Below, one piece after another: positions 24,657-33,363 of a stretch of DNA of 64,000 bases. Position 1 is the stretch's first letter; the number at the start of each line of letters is the position of its first letter. Source of the DNA: DASVDE01 sp963740065 (GTDB lineage: Bacteria > Actinomycetota > Thermoleophilia > Solirubrobacterales > 70-9). A model generated the notes under the pieces. That model saw only the letters and a list, made by a program, of their open reading frames with translations. It was not told the origin of the DNA and did not search any database. The DNA lies in assembly GCA_963740065.1 (NCBI GenBank), contig CAVUCS010000001.1, forward strand, positions 558,001 through 622,000. Direction: 5' to 3'. The translations under genes and the position numbers were made by a program.

Positions 24657-26171
24657 TCAGTGACTTATCGCAAGGGCGCCCGGCGCCGGCGGTCCGTTTG
24701 TAACGACCACGCAGTTGCGCCCGCTTTGCTTGGCGCTGTACATCGCTTCGTCGGATCGCTCGATCAGCGCCTGGGCCTCTAAAGCATCGGCCGGGTAACT
24801 GGCGATGCCGATCGAGCAGGTGATTGATTCATCCCATTCGTGGGGTAAGCGGCTCTCCTCGACCACGGCCCGGATTCGCTCCGCGGTGCGCAAGGCCTCC
24901 ACCGCGCCCGCTTCCGGAAGCAGCGCCAAGAACTCCTCGCCACCCCAGCGACTGAGAACGTCGGTCGGCCGCAGGGCACCGCCGACGACTGCAGAGAACT
25001 CGCGCAAGACTCGATCTCCGGCCGCGTGCCCATCGCGGTCGTTGACCTCCTTGAAGTGGTCGATGTCGATGAAGAGGATTGAGAGGTGGCGGTCGTAGCG
25101 CTGCGCGCGCCGGATCTCGTTCGCCAGGATCGCTCCGACCGCGCGGCGGTTGGCGAGCTCGGTCAGAGAGTCTCGGTTGGCGAGCTGGGAAAGCTGGTCG
25201 TGCGCGATCTGTAGCTCGCGCTGCAGCCGCAAGGTTTCTCGCTGGGAGAAGAACTGCCGGGAGGTGACCAGCGCGCCGAGCATCAGCGCCGCCAGCACGA
25301 GGACGATGTCCGGGAAGAACGGGTTTCCCCACTGGGTGGCGAGCACGCTGGCGCCGCCAACCAGGAGTGCCAACAGCGGTATGACGGTTGGGCGTCGCTC
25401 GTCCTCGACCAGCGCCGGAGAGCCGGTCTCGGGCTCGACCGGGCGCTGCTCGGCTGCGCCCAGCGCGAGCAGGACCAGGGCGAGGAACCAGAAAATGTCA
25501 ATCGGGTCACCCCCTGTGTATGCATCGCGCAACACCGCGTCGGCATAAGCGATGTCGGCGATGATGAAGAGCAGGATGCCGGCCGTAACCAGAGCCAGTG
25601 GACGTCTGAAGGCGGGAGGGTTCCAGTGCAGCAGTACCGCGGAAAGGCCGGCGAGCAGGACGATGTCCCCGACCGGGTAAGCGGCGGAGATCACCGCTTG
25701 CACGGCGCTTTGACCACCTTCGGTGATCGCCGGCTCGAGAGCCAGGAGCAAGATAATCATCGAGCCGCCGAGGATCACGGTCCCCATGTCGAGGGCGACC
25801 GTCGCCCGTCGGACTCGGCTGCCTCGCTCGAGGGGCACGGATAGAAGCGCCGCGAACATGAATACGTATAGAGAGAGGTAGGGGAAGTCGGCAAGCGAGG
25901 GGAAGGGGATCGGCTCCGCCCGCACGTCGTAGAGCAGGGTGATCAGGTCACCGCCCGCCTGTCCGGTCAAGGCGAGCGCGATGAAGAGCCAGAACCAGCG
26001 TAGGGGCGATGACTTTGGGCAGCGCCGAGAGGCGCGCCATGACAGGTAGATGGCGAGCCCGCCCAAGGTGACGAAGAAGAGATCGCCGATCACTTCTCGG
26101 TCGCCGGGCAGCCAGTGCAGCGCCTGCCAGCTGAGGTAGGCGGCGAGGAAGACGGCTATTCCGACTGTCAA
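24657..26171 (-). CDS. Membrane-anchored diguanylate cyclase (GGDEF)
   Basis: The enzyme makes cyclic di-GMP from GTP. Residues 1-305 contain about nine membrane helices of a sensor-like module, residues 306-330 a coiled-coil linker, and residues 331-495 a GGDEF domain. The active site G-G-E-E-F is at 410-414, with L-F-I-D-I-D-H-F-K metal-site residues upstream. The product-inhibition site R-x-x-D (R401-P-T-D404) is five residues before it, so feedback control is expected. Start TTG 26171 is tentative. It is divergent from the Ser/Thr kinase gene. Confidence 0.9.
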   Translation of the reverse strand: MTVGIAVFLAAYLSWQALHWLPGDREVIGDLFFVTLGGLAIYLSWRASRRCPKSSPLRWFWLFIALALTGQAGGDLITLLYDVRAEPIPFPSLADFPYLSLYVFMFAALLSVPLERGSRVRRATVALDMGTVILGGSMIILLLALEPAITEGGQSAVQAVISAAYPVGDIVLLAGLSAVLLHWNPPAFRRPLALVTAGILLFIIADIAYADAVLRDAYTGGDPIDIFWFLALVLLALGAAEQRPVEPETGSPALVEDERRPTVIPLLALLVGGASVLATQWGNPFFPDIVLVLAALMLGALVTSRQFFSQRETLRLQRELQIAHDQLSQLANRDSLTELANRRAVGAILANEIRRAQRYDRHLSILFIDIDHFKEVNDRDGHAAGDRVLREFSAVVGGALRPTDVLSRWGGEEFLALLPEAGAVEALRTAERIRAVVEESRLPHEWDESITCSIGIASYPADALEAQALIERSDEAMYSAKQSGRNCVVVTNGPPAPGALAISH

Positions 26172-26261
26172 GCGTCTAATAGGGAAAGAATCGGTTGGCT
26201 ACCGCGCGGGCGCCACCGTAGAACGCCGCAATCGTCGCCCGGCGTGGGGGGCGTTCCGGGC

Positions 26262-26267
26262 TAGGGT
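26262..26267 (+). promoter_or_regulatory. Putative -10 element (TAGGGT) of the Ser/Thr kinase gene
   Basis: TAGGGT plus seven bases precedes ATG 26275 exactly, with no Shine-Dalgarno site between. Confidence 0.5.
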
Positions 26268-26274
26268 TGCGGCC

Positions 26275-27840
26275 ATGGCCGATGCAGATCGCTGGATTGA
26301 GCTTGCCGAGGGCGTCGAGTTCGCCGGCTACAGGATCGAGCGCAGGCTCGGGCGTGGAGGGATGGGCATCCTCTACCTGGCGATCGAGCCGGGGTTGGAG
26401 CGCCGGGTGGCGCTGAAGCTGATCGCCCCCGAGGCCGCCGCCGATGAGGTCTTCCGCAAGCGCTTTGCCGAGGAGTCGAAGATCGCCGCTTCGATCGAGC
26501 ATCCAAACGTGGTACCGATTTACGCCGCCGGGGAGGAGGGGGGAGTCCCCTACATCGCGATGCGCTACGTCGCCGGCTCCGATCTGGCGCGGCGGGTTGC
26601 GGCGGAGGGTCGGCTGGAGCCGGTGGAAGCCGCGACATTGATCGCTCAGGTTGGAAACGGGCTCGACGCGATCCATGCCGCCGGTCTAGTCCACCGTGAC
26701 GTGAAGCCCGCCAACGTCCTGCTCAGCGGCGGGGAGGGAGAGCCCCACGCTTACATCACCGACTTCGGTGTAGCCCGCAACGTCGCCACCAACTCCGGCA
26801 TCACCCAGACCGGCCGCTTCGTCGGCACCCTCGACTACGTCGCGCCGGAGCAGATCTCCGGCGGCGAGGTCGACGCTCGTGCCGATGTCTATGCGCTCGG
26901 CTGCCTGCTGTTCAAGCTGCTGACCGGGGAGGTCCCCTATCCGAAGGACGGGGAGGCCGCTCGCCTCTACGCCCACCTCAATGACCCGCCCCCGGCGCCC
27001 TCGCTGTACGCGACGAGAGTGCCGATGGCGCTCGATGACGTCGCGATCCGGGCGATGTCGAAGACGCCGGAGGACCGCTACCTCTCGGCGGGCGACCTCG
27101 GCCGCGCGGCGTTGGCGGCGGTGGGCGGGGAGAGCATTGCGGTGCCGGAGCGCACGGTGGCCACCGGGGCGGCGGCGACGCGGACCGCGGAGACGATTTC
27201 TCCCACAGAGCTCCGCGAGGAGTCGGCGCCGGCGAAGCCGCCCACCTCACCGACTCGGCGCCTGCCTCCCGACCAGCCAAGACGAGGGAGCCGCCGCCGC
27301 CTCGCGATCGCCGGTGGGTTCGTCGCGGTGCTGCTGGCGGCGGTCGCCGCGGTCGTGGCCCTCGGCGGATCGGGTGGGGGAGGGAGCGGCGGTGGGGGAG
27401 CGGCCACGACCGCGGCCAAGACGAACCCCAAGACAGACCCGAAGCCCAAGGCGCTGTCCGCGGGCGAGTTGGTCGGGAAGGCCGATGCGATCTGCACCGA
27501 CAGCCAAAGCTCGTACAGAGAAGCGCTGGCTCGGTTCCCCGACGGGGAGACCACGGCGGACCCCATCTACTCACGTGAGCTCTATTTCGGAATCTCGATT
27601 CCGGCGGTCCGGCACTTCAACTCACTCACGCCTCCGTCTTCCCTGCGCTCGGACTACGAGGCTTATGTAGAGACGCAGAGGAGAGTGAAGGCCTACGACC
27701 GCGAAGCCCTACGCGCTGCCAAGAAGGGGGACACCAAGGCGTATCTCGCCGCCCGGGAGAGACGGAATGCCGAACAGCCGGAGCGCTACCGGCTCGCCCG
27801 CGCGATCGGCTTGCAAGCCTGCAGCCTCAGCCCGGAGTAG
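26275..27840 (+). CDS. Receptor-type Ser/Thr protein kinase (PknB-like)
   Basis: Residues 19-280 are a Hanks-type kinase: glycine loop L-G-R-G-G-M-G, catalytic K48 in V-A-L-K-L-I, H-R-D-V-K-P-A-N with D142, D-F-G at 163-165 and G-T-L-D-Y-V-A-P-E-Q. A disordered Pro/Thr-rich juxtamembrane stretch leads to one membrane helix (about 343-364), a G/S-rich linker and a roughly 125-residue outer domain with two cysteines. The outer domain is helical and not PASTA-like, so the ligand is unknown. The gene ends exactly where the convergent membrane-protein gene ends. Confidence 0.92.
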   Translation: MADADRWIELAEGVEFAGYRIERRLGRGGMGILYLAIEPGLERRVALKLIAPEAAADEVFRKRFAEESKIAASIEHPNVVPIYAAGEEGGVPYIAMRYVAGSDLARRVAAEGRLEPVEAATLIAQVGNGLDAIHAAGLVHRDVKPANVLLSGGEGEPHAYITDFGVARNVATNSGITQTGRFVGTLDYVAPEQISGGEVDARADVYALGCLLFKLLTGEVPYPKDGEAARLYAHLNDPPPAPSLYATRVPMALDDVAIRAMSKTPEDRYLSAGDLGRAALAAVGGESIAVPERTVATGAAATRTAETISPTELREESAPAKPPTSPTRRLPPDQPRRGSRRRLAIAGGFVAVLLAAVAAVVALGGSGGGGSGGGGAATTAAKTNPKTDPKPKALSAGELVGKADAICTDSQSSYREALARFPDGETTADPIYSRELYFGISIPAVRHFNSLTPPSSLRSDYEAYVETQRRVKAYDREALRAAKKGDTKAYLAARERRNAEQPERYRLARAIGLQACSLSPE

Positions 27841-28704
27841 CTACGAGTCTTCTCTGCCGCCGGTTCGCGTCACTCGCTCGGCGCGCTGGCGCATCTCCGC
27901 CGTCGCCTCGCGGGTGGCGGCGAAAGCCTCGTCTTTGACCGCCGAGAGTCCCTCGCTCGGCTTGCCGCCGATGATGTCGCGGAAGGCGTTCTTGAAGCGA
28001 TCCGTATGGCGATCCGGCGGGAAGCGACCCTCGGCCTTCTCTTGCTTGGACGGGCGCCGCTCGCCGTAGCGCTTGCGCGCCCAGGGCGACCCGGGCTTGC
28101 CGATTCGCGCCGCACCATAGATCGCGATTGGGAAGACGAAGAAGCCCACCGTCCCGTGCATCACTCGCTGCTTGGCGAAGCAGATTGCGACCAGGGAAAA
28201 GACGAAAGCCGCGGCGGTGATACTGCCCACCGTCTCCCCGAGGGAGCCGGTCTCAAAGCTGAAGGGGCTGAACCCGAGCAGGATTAAGAACATCGCCGCG
28301 GCGGCGATCACTGTGGCGTCGATCGAGCTGCGCCCTTCCTCGGCCCAGTAGACATCGTCCAAGTAGACCCAGAGGGCGAACTCGTCGATCGTCAGTCCGG
28401 CGCCGACCCCGAAGAGGAAGGCGCAGATCTCGGCGTAGGGGCTGTCGCCCAAGACGGTGAACCCCACCGCCCCGGCGATCATCATCGTCACGATCCCAAA
28501 AACGAGGTGGTGGAGGTGGACACCGCTGTCGCTGACGACGCTGCCGGGCCACCAGGGCACGCGCGGGCTGCGCATCAGGCGAGTGCTCATGCGGATGAAG
28601 CCGAAGGAGAGCAGGAACCCGACCAGGACCAGGAAAAGGCCCTGCTTCTGGTTGGCCAGGATCTGGTCGTTCCAGAAGTCGCTGAAGATGGAGGCGACGA
28701 TCAC
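27841..28704 (-). CDS. Polytopic membrane protein of unknown function
   Basis: The 287-residue product starts at GTG 28704, overlapping the previous stop by four bases (GTGA); a longer frame to 28833 runs through the neighbour and is not credible. About seven hydrophobic helices are seen, with a histidine-rich loop S-G-V-H-L-H-H-L-V-F and acidic I-D-E-F-A-L-W-V-Y-L-D-D that could bind a metal. The C-terminal 80 residues are charged and cytoplasmic. I do not recognise a named family. It is translationally coupled to the membrane protein upstream. Confidence 0.75.
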   Translation of the reverse strand: MIVASIFSDFWNDQILANQKQGLFLVLVGFLLSFGFIRMSTRLMRSPRVPWWPGSVVSDSGVHLHHLVFGIVTMMIAGAVGFTVLGDSPYAEICAFLFGVGAGLTIDEFALWVYLDDVYWAEEGRSSIDATVIAAAAMFLILLGFSPFSFETGSLGETVGSITAAAFVFSLVAICFAKQRVMHGTVGFFVFPIAIYGAARIGKPGSPWARKRYGERRPSKQEKAEGRFPPDRHTDRFKNAFRDIIGGKPSEGLSAVKDEAFAATREATAEMRQRAERVTRTGGREDS

Positions 28705-29438
28705 GTGCGCACCGGCTTCGAGTGTAGTTCGATGTCCTCGCCCTTCTCGCGGATCAGCTTCACCGTGATCAGCACCGCCGCCACCGCGTAGAACGGCGTG
28801 AAGGCAATATTGGCGAGGAAGTCGGCCAGCCACTCGGCCCAGAACGACTCGCCGAGCAGGTTGTGGGCTATGCCGGAGGCGAGTCGGGTTATGGCGTCAC
28901 TCGCCAGCTCGATCGGGATCAGCACCGCCGCGACGGTCCAGAAGCACCCGCGAACCAGGCGGAAGCTACGGACGAAGGCATCTCTCACACCGCGCTTTTC
29001 GATTTCCACCACCGGCGCCGCGAGGCCGAAGAAGACAAACGCCGCCGCTCCCGGGGCGACCAACAGCAGCAGTCCGATGGTGACGACGGCGCCGTAGATC
29101 AGGTCGACCGCGATCAGCCGCCGGTAGGCGATCATGCGCGCGATCTGCCGCAGCGTAGGGGGCCGGCCGTCGTGGGGGTGGGTGAGGGAGATCGCTACCG
29201 CGCCGGTGTAGAAGACCTCGCCGAGCAGCCCGGTGATCGCCAGCAGGGATGCCGCGAGGACCGTGGCGAAGATTTGCAGGCTGCCTTCAAAGTTCAGCGC
29301 ATCGACATCGATGCCGACCGTCAGCGAGTGGATCAGTCCCAGCGGTGCGAAGACGATCACGGCGAGGAGAACCAGCGACGGCGCCCAGCGCAGGTAGGTC
29401 CAAAGAACCTCTCTATATATGGAAGCGACGCGCTTCAC
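28701..29438 (-). CDS. Integral membrane protein, six-helix, unknown function
   Basis: The 245-residue protein has about six hydrophobic helices and resembles the membrane domains of glycerophosphoryl-diester phosphodiesterase-associated proteins (L-L-L-V-A-P-G-A-A-A-F-V-F-F-G-L-A, then V-V-E-I-E-K-R-G-V-R-D-A-F-V-R-S), though this similarity is weak. Start GTG 29438 lies eight bases after a TAGAGT hexamer. It forms an operon with the next membrane protein. Confidence 0.7.
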   Translation of the reverse strand: MKRVASIYREVLWTYLRWAPSLVLLAVIVFAPLGLIHSLTVGIDVDALNFEGSLQIFATVLAASLLAITGLLGEVFYTGAVAISLTHPHDGRPPTLRQIARMIAYRRLIAVDLIYGAVVTIGLLLLVAPGAAAFVFFGLAAPVVEIEKRGVRDAFVRSFRLVRGCFWTVAAVLIPIELASDAITRLASGIAHNLLGESFWAEWLADFLANIAFTPFYAVAAVLITVKLIREKGEDIELHSKPVRT

Positions 29439-29446
29439 CCGGCGAG

Positions 29447-29452
29447 ACTCTA
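29447..29452 (-). promoter_or_regulatory. Possible -10 element (TAGAGT) of the two-gene membrane operon
   Basis: On the minus strand TAGAGT is eight bases from GTG 29438. It overlaps the 3' end of the next gene upstream, so it may be fortuitous. Confidence 0.3.
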
Positions 29453-29848
29453 GGCGCGCTTAGAGAGCCAGGCGAATCCGCCGGCCATTGCCAGATTGGC
29501 GGCGCCGGCGAGGCGCAGTCCCAGCTTCGCGCCCGGCCTGCTGACTGCCGGTGACTCCGACCACAGCGCGTCGGTGGCGATCTCGGTCCCTCGCAGCCAG
29601 GCCAGCGCCCACCAGTCTTGGCCGGTTCCGCGCCGGTCCGCCACAGCGTGGGCCGCGGCGAAGGTGAGCCAGATCGGCCCGCAGCGCCGGAAGAGGTGCT
29701 TGGCGTCGGGCGAGGGCTCGTCGTGGCCGAGCACCTTCAATGTCGCTTCCGGAGCCAAGATCGCGGCGCTCCCCAGCACCAAGTCGAAGGCGATCATGTT
29801 GCGGTTGGTGAGGCGCAGCGCCTCTTCGAAGTCCATCGCGGCGCCCAT
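29450..29848 (-). CDS. Small membrane protein, unknown function
   Basis: The 132-residue protein has three to four hydrophobic segments (I-A-F-D-L-V-L-G-S-A-A-I-L, W-L-T-F-A-A-A-H-A-V-A and L-A-G-A-A-N-L-A-M-A-G-G-F). Start ATG 29848 is used; ATG 29836 is possible. No family is recognised. It is divergent from the RpiR-type regulator with only 23 bases between starts. Confidence 0.6.
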   Translation of the reverse strand: MGAAMDFEEALRLTNRNMIAFDLVLGSAAILAPEATLKVLGHDEPSPDAKHLFRRCGPIWLTFAAAHAVADRRGTGQDWWALAWLRGTEIATDALWSESPAVSRPGAKLGLRLAGAANLAMAGGFAWLSKRA

Positions 29849-29871
29849 CCAACCAGATCGCGGAAGGGAAA

Positions 29872-30765
29872 GTGTCGGCCCCGGCGAAATGGATCGCCGT
29901 GACCAAGACTGCGACGAAGACCCAGCCCGAACTCAAAAGCCTCTCCGATTACATCCAGGAGCGATTTGACGAGTTTTCCCGCTCCCAGAGAGATGTGGCC
30001 CGCTACATCGTCGACCATCTCGACGAAGCGGCCTTCCTCACCGCCGAGGAGTTGGCGCGCCGCGCCAGCACCTCCTCCTCGACCGTGGTGCGCTTCTCCC
30101 AGGCGCTTGGCTTCGAGGGTTATCCCGAACTTCAGCAAGCCGCGATCGAGGAATACCGCAACTCGATCGCCGGCAACAGCAACGGTGCCGCTCCCAGAAG
30201 TGGAGGAGCGCTCTTCTCCTTCGACCACTCCGAGCTGGAGGGGTCGCTGGGCGCCGATTACGCCAACCTTGAAGAGACCGCCCGCAACCTCACACGCGAG
30301 CAGGTCGACGGCGCCGTCGTCGCCCTTGCCGAGGCGCAGCGCGTCGTCATCGTCGGCGTCGATCAGATGGCTTTCTTCGCCAGCTACCTGCGTCACACGC
30401 TCTCCCTGCTGGACATTCGCGCTGAGATCGTCGCCAGCACCGGCGGCGAATCACTGCAGCGCCTGGGTCGGATCGACGAGGACACGTTGGTCATCGTGCT
30501 CTCAACCGGGCGCGCCCACCCGCTGCTGCTGCGGGCGATGAAGCTGGCGGTGCACCGCAGCGCCAGAACCCTGGCGATCTCCGACGCCTCGATGTCGGAA
30601 GTCGGCGAGCACGCCGAGCAGACCCTCTACTTCTCTTCGAACAGCCCTTCCTTCGCCCGCTCCAACACGGCGCTGATGGCGCTCGTTCAGGGTTTGGCGC
30701 ATGGTCTCTATGCGCGCGACGAAGCCGCGCACAAAGACCGCATCCGCGCCTACAAACTGAAGTAG
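29872..30765 (+). CDS. MurR/RpiR family transcriptional regulator
   Basis: The 297-residue protein has an N-terminal HTH-6 domain (S-Q-R-D-V-A-R-Y-I-V, then T-A-E-E-L-A-R-R-A-S-T-S-S-S-T-V-V-R-F-S-Q-A-L-G-F) and a C-terminal SIS domain that normally senses a phosphosugar (V-V-I-V-G-V-D, I-V-L-S-T-G-R). The start GTG 29872 has a GGAAGGG site at good distance; GTG 29899 is an alternative. It lies directly before pdxS in the same direction. Regulation of vitamin B6 synthesis by this protein is possible but unproven, since pdxS has its own -10. Confidence 0.88.
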   Translation: MSAPAKWIAVTKTATKTQPELKSLSDYIQERFDEFSRSQRDVARYIVDHLDEAAFLTAEELARRASTSSSTVVRFSQALGFEGYPELQQAAIEEYRNSIAGNSNGAAPRSGGALFSFDHSELEGSLGADYANLEETARNLTREQVDGAVVALAEAQRVVIVGVDQMAFFASYLRHTLSLLDIRAEIVASTGGESLQRLGRIDEDTLVIVLSTGRAHPLLLRAMKLAVHRSARTLAISDASMSEVGEHAEQTLYFSSNSPSFARSNTALMALVQGLAHGLYARDEAAHKDRIRAYKLK

Positions 30766-30776
30766 CAGCCGCCCCG

Positions 30777-30782
30777 TAATAT
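30777..30782 (+). promoter_or_regulatory. Putative -10 element (TAATAT) of pdxS
   Basis: TAATAT is separated by seven bases from GTG 30790, giving a leaderless pdxST transcript. Confidence 0.5.
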
Positions 30783-30789
30783 TGAGCGC

Positions 30790-31677
30790 GTGACCGAGCG
30801 CGCCACCTTCCGGATCAAGACCGGCCTCGCCGAGATGTTGAAGGGCGGGGTGATCATGGATGTGGTCACGCCGGAGCAGGCGAAGATCGCCGAGGAAGCC
30901 GGCGCCTGCGCCGTGATGGCGCTGGAACGCGTGCCGGCCGACATTCGCAGGGACGGTGGAGTGGCGCGGATGTCCGACCCGGCGATGATCAAGGGGATCC
31001 AGGAGGCCGTGACGATCCCGGTGATGGCGAAGGCGCGGATCGGGCACTTTGCCGAAGCCCAGATTTTGCAGTCCCTCGAGGTCGACTACATCGACGAGTC
31101 GGAGGTTCTGACTCCGGCCGATGAGAGCAACCACATCGACAAGTTCGCCTTTGAAGTGCCTTTCGTCTGCGGCGCCACAAACCTCGGTGAGGCGCTGCGG
31201 CGGCTCGGCGAGGGCGCCGCGATGATCCGCTCCAAGGGGGAGGCGGGAACCGGCAACATCGTCGAGGCGGTCCGCCATATGCGGGAGATCACCAGCGGGA
31301 TCAAGCGTCTCTCCCAACTCGGCCCGGAAGAGCTGGCGGGCGCCGCCAAGGAGCATCAGGCGCCGCTGGAGGTCGTTCGCGAGGTGGCCGAGAAGGGGCG
31401 CCTGCCGGTGCCCCTGTTCTGCGCCGGCGGCATCGCCACCCCCGCAGACGCGGCGCTGATGATGCAGCTCGGCGCTGAGGGCAACTTCGTCGGCTCCGGG
31501 ATCTTCAAGAGCTCCGATCCCGATCGACGCGCCCGCGCGATCGTCGAGGCGACGACTCACTTCAGCGATCCCGAGCGGGTCGCGGCGGCCTCGATCGGAT
31601 TGGGCGAGGCGATGCCGGGGCTGGAGATTTCCGAGCTGGCCGCCGCGGACGCGCTGCTGCAGGATCGCGGTGCCTGA
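30790..31677 (+). CDS. pdxS: Pyridoxal 5'-phosphate synthase lyase subunit PdxS
   Basis: PdxS condenses ribose 5-phosphate, glyceraldehyde 3-phosphate and ammonia into PLP. All key residues are in the usual positions of the 295-residue barrel: D24 in V-I-M-D, K81 in V-M-A-K-A-R-I-G-H-F and K149 in M-I-R-S-K-G-E-A-G-T-G. Ammonia comes from PdxT, encoded next with an 8-base overlap. The pathway is the deoxyxylulose-independent B6 route normal for actinobacteria. Confidence 0.97.
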   Translation: MTERATFRIKTGLAEMLKGGVIMDVVTPEQAKIAEEAGACAVMALERVPADIRRDGGVARMSDPAMIKGIQEAVTIPVMAKARIGHFAEAQILQSLEVDYIDESEVLTPADESNHIDKFAFEVPFVCGATNLGEALRRLGEGAAMIRSKGEAGTGNIVEAVRHMREITSGIKRLSQLGPEELAGAAKEHQAPLEVVREVAEKGRLPVPLFCAGGIATPADAALMMQLGAEGNFVGSGIFKSSDPDRRARAIVEATTHFSDPERVAAASIGLGEAMPGLEISELAAADALLQDRGA

Positions 31678-32257
31678 GCTGCGGATCGGCGTACTCGCGG
31701 TTCAAGGCGATTTCGAAGCCCATGCCGAGATGTTGCGCCAGCTCGGCGCCGCGGCTACAGAGGTGCGCACGCCGGAGGACCTGGACGGGCTCGACGGGCT
31801 GGTGATTCCCGGTGGGGAGAGCACCACGATCTCGATGGGGATCGCCTCGGGCGGGTTGGAGGCGTCGATTCGCGAGCACCACGAGGCGGGACGGCCGATC
31901 CTCGGGACCTGCGCCGGGATGATCGTCTGCGATGACGACCACTTGGAGCTGATCGACGCGACCGCTGAGCGCAACGCCTACGGGCGCCAGCTGCAGAGCT
32001 TCGAAGCCGACCTCCGAGTAGAGGGAATCGGCGAGGAGCCGTTACGCGCCGTCTTCATCCGCGCGCCTTGGATCAAGCGGCATGGCCCCGCTGTGGAAGT
32101 GCTCGCCGAACTTGAGGGTCACCCGGTCGCGATCCGAGAGGGGACGGTGCTGGCTTGCGCCTTCCATCCGGAGCTGACCGACGACCCTCGCATCCACGCG
32201 CTTTTCATGGCAATGACAACGGCGGCCGCGGAGCGCCGCGAGGAGGCAAGGCGTTGA
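31670..32257 (+). CDS. pdxT: Pyridoxal 5'-phosphate synthase glutaminase subunit PdxT
   Basis: This 195-residue class-I-like glutaminase supplies ammonia to PdxS. Visible are the start I-G-V-L-A-V-Q-G-D-F-E-A-H, the P-G-G-E-S-T-T oxyanion region, nucleophile C81 in G-T-C-A-G-M and the His-Glu pair in C-A-F-H-P-E-L-T. Start GTG 31670 overlaps pdxS. An AGGAGG near its 3' end serves the next gene. Confidence 0.96.
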   Translation: MPELRIGVLAVQGDFEAHAEMLRQLGAAATEVRTPEDLDGLDGLVIPGGESTTISMGIASGGLEASIREHHEAGRPILGTCAGMIVCDDDHLELIDATAERNAYGRQLQSFEADLRVEGIGEEPLRAVFIRAPWIKRHGPAVEVLAELEGHPVAIREGTVLACAFHPELTDDPRIHALFMAMTTAAAERREEARR

Positions 32258-33360
32258 GGGACCCACGAGTCGAGGCTTTGGCGAAAATCCTGGTCGGATA
32301 CTCGACCGAGGTGAAGGAGGGGGAGGTCGTCGCGATCGACGGCGAGAGCGCCGCCGAGCCATTGCTGATGGCGGTCTATGAGGAGGTGCTGAGCGCCGGC
32401 GCCAACCCAATCCTCAACGTCTCCCTCGAGGGTCAGTCCGCGACCTATTTCAAGCACGCATCCGACGCCCAGCTCGATTGGGTCTCTCCCGTCTCCGAGT
32501 GGATGGTCGAGAACGCCGACGTGCGAATCGCGGTTGGCGCCAGCACCAACACGCGGGAGCTCTCGGCCGTGCCGCCAGAGCGCCAGACCCGCCGCCAGAT
32601 GGCGACCGGCGACCTGATGGCGCGGGCGATGGAGCGCAGCGCCGACGGCTCGTTCCGCTGGTGCTACACGCTCTTCCCGACCGCCGCCTACGCCTCGGAG
32701 GCGGAGATGAGCCTCGCCGACTACGAGGACTTCTACTTCGGCGCCTGTTTGGCGACGGGCGATGGAGACCCGCTGACCGCTTGGCAGAAGGCTTCAGCCG
32801 AGACCGTGCGCCTCGCGGAGTGGATTGAGGGTCGCGAGGAGGTCCATGTGATTGCTCCCGGCACCGACATCAGACTGGGAATCGCCGGCCGCAGATTCAT
32901 CCCCTGCGATGGCCGCCACAACATGCCCGACGGTGAGTTCTTCACCGGCCCGATCGAGGACTCGGTCGAAGGGGAAGTCACCTTTCACCTGCCGGCGGTG
33001 ATTGGGGGCCGCGAGGTATCCGGCGTGCGCCTGCGTTTCGAGTCGGGGAAGGTCGTCGATGCGAGCGCCGACCGCGGCGAGGAATTCTTGATCAAGTTGC
33101 TCGACACCGATGAGGGCGCGCGCCGCCTCGGCGAGCTGGGGATCGGCACCAACTACGGGATCGATCGCGGCACCCGCGAGGTGCTTCTCGACGAAAAGAT
33201 CGGCGGCACCGTTCACATGGCGGTCGGCCGCAGCTACCCGGAGTCCGGCGGGGTGAACGAGTCAGCCGTCCACACCGACCTCGTCTGCGACCTCCGCCTC
33301 GGCGGCAAACTGATCGTCGACGGCGAGGACTTCCAGATCGACGGCAGATTCGTGGTGTAG
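32254..33360 (+). CDS. M29 family aminopeptidase
   Basis: The 368-residue protein is a thermophilic-type (M29) metallo-aminopeptidase, which removes N-terminal residues using two metal ions. Family blocks are D-G-R-H-N-M-P-D-G-E-F-F-T-G-P and, near the C-terminus, H-M-A-V-G-R-S-Y-P-E-S-G-G and S-A-V-H-T-D-L-V-C-D, which hold metal ligands. TTG 32254 is chosen because an AGGAGG site (32241-32246) is well spaced and the codon overlaps the pdxT stop. A longer open frame to 32155 lies inside pdxT. Confidence 0.9.
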   Translation: MRDPRVEALAKILVGYSTEVKEGEVVAIDGESAAEPLLMAVYEEVLSAGANPILNVSLEGQSATYFKHASDAQLDWVSPVSEWMVENADVRIAVGASTNTRELSAVPPERQTRRQMATGDLMARAMERSADGSFRWCYTLFPTAAYASEAEMSLADYEDFYFGACLATGDGDPLTAWQKASAETVRLAEWIEGREEVHVIAPGTDIRLGIAGRRFIPCDGRHNMPDGEFFTGPIEDSVEGEVTFHLPAVIGGREVSGVRLRFESGKVVDASADRGEEFLIKLLDTDEGARRLGELGIGTNYGIDRGTREVLLDEKIGGTVHMAVGRSYPESGGVNESAVHTDLVCDLRLGGKLIVDGEDFQIDGRFVV

Positions 33361-33363
33361 GCG

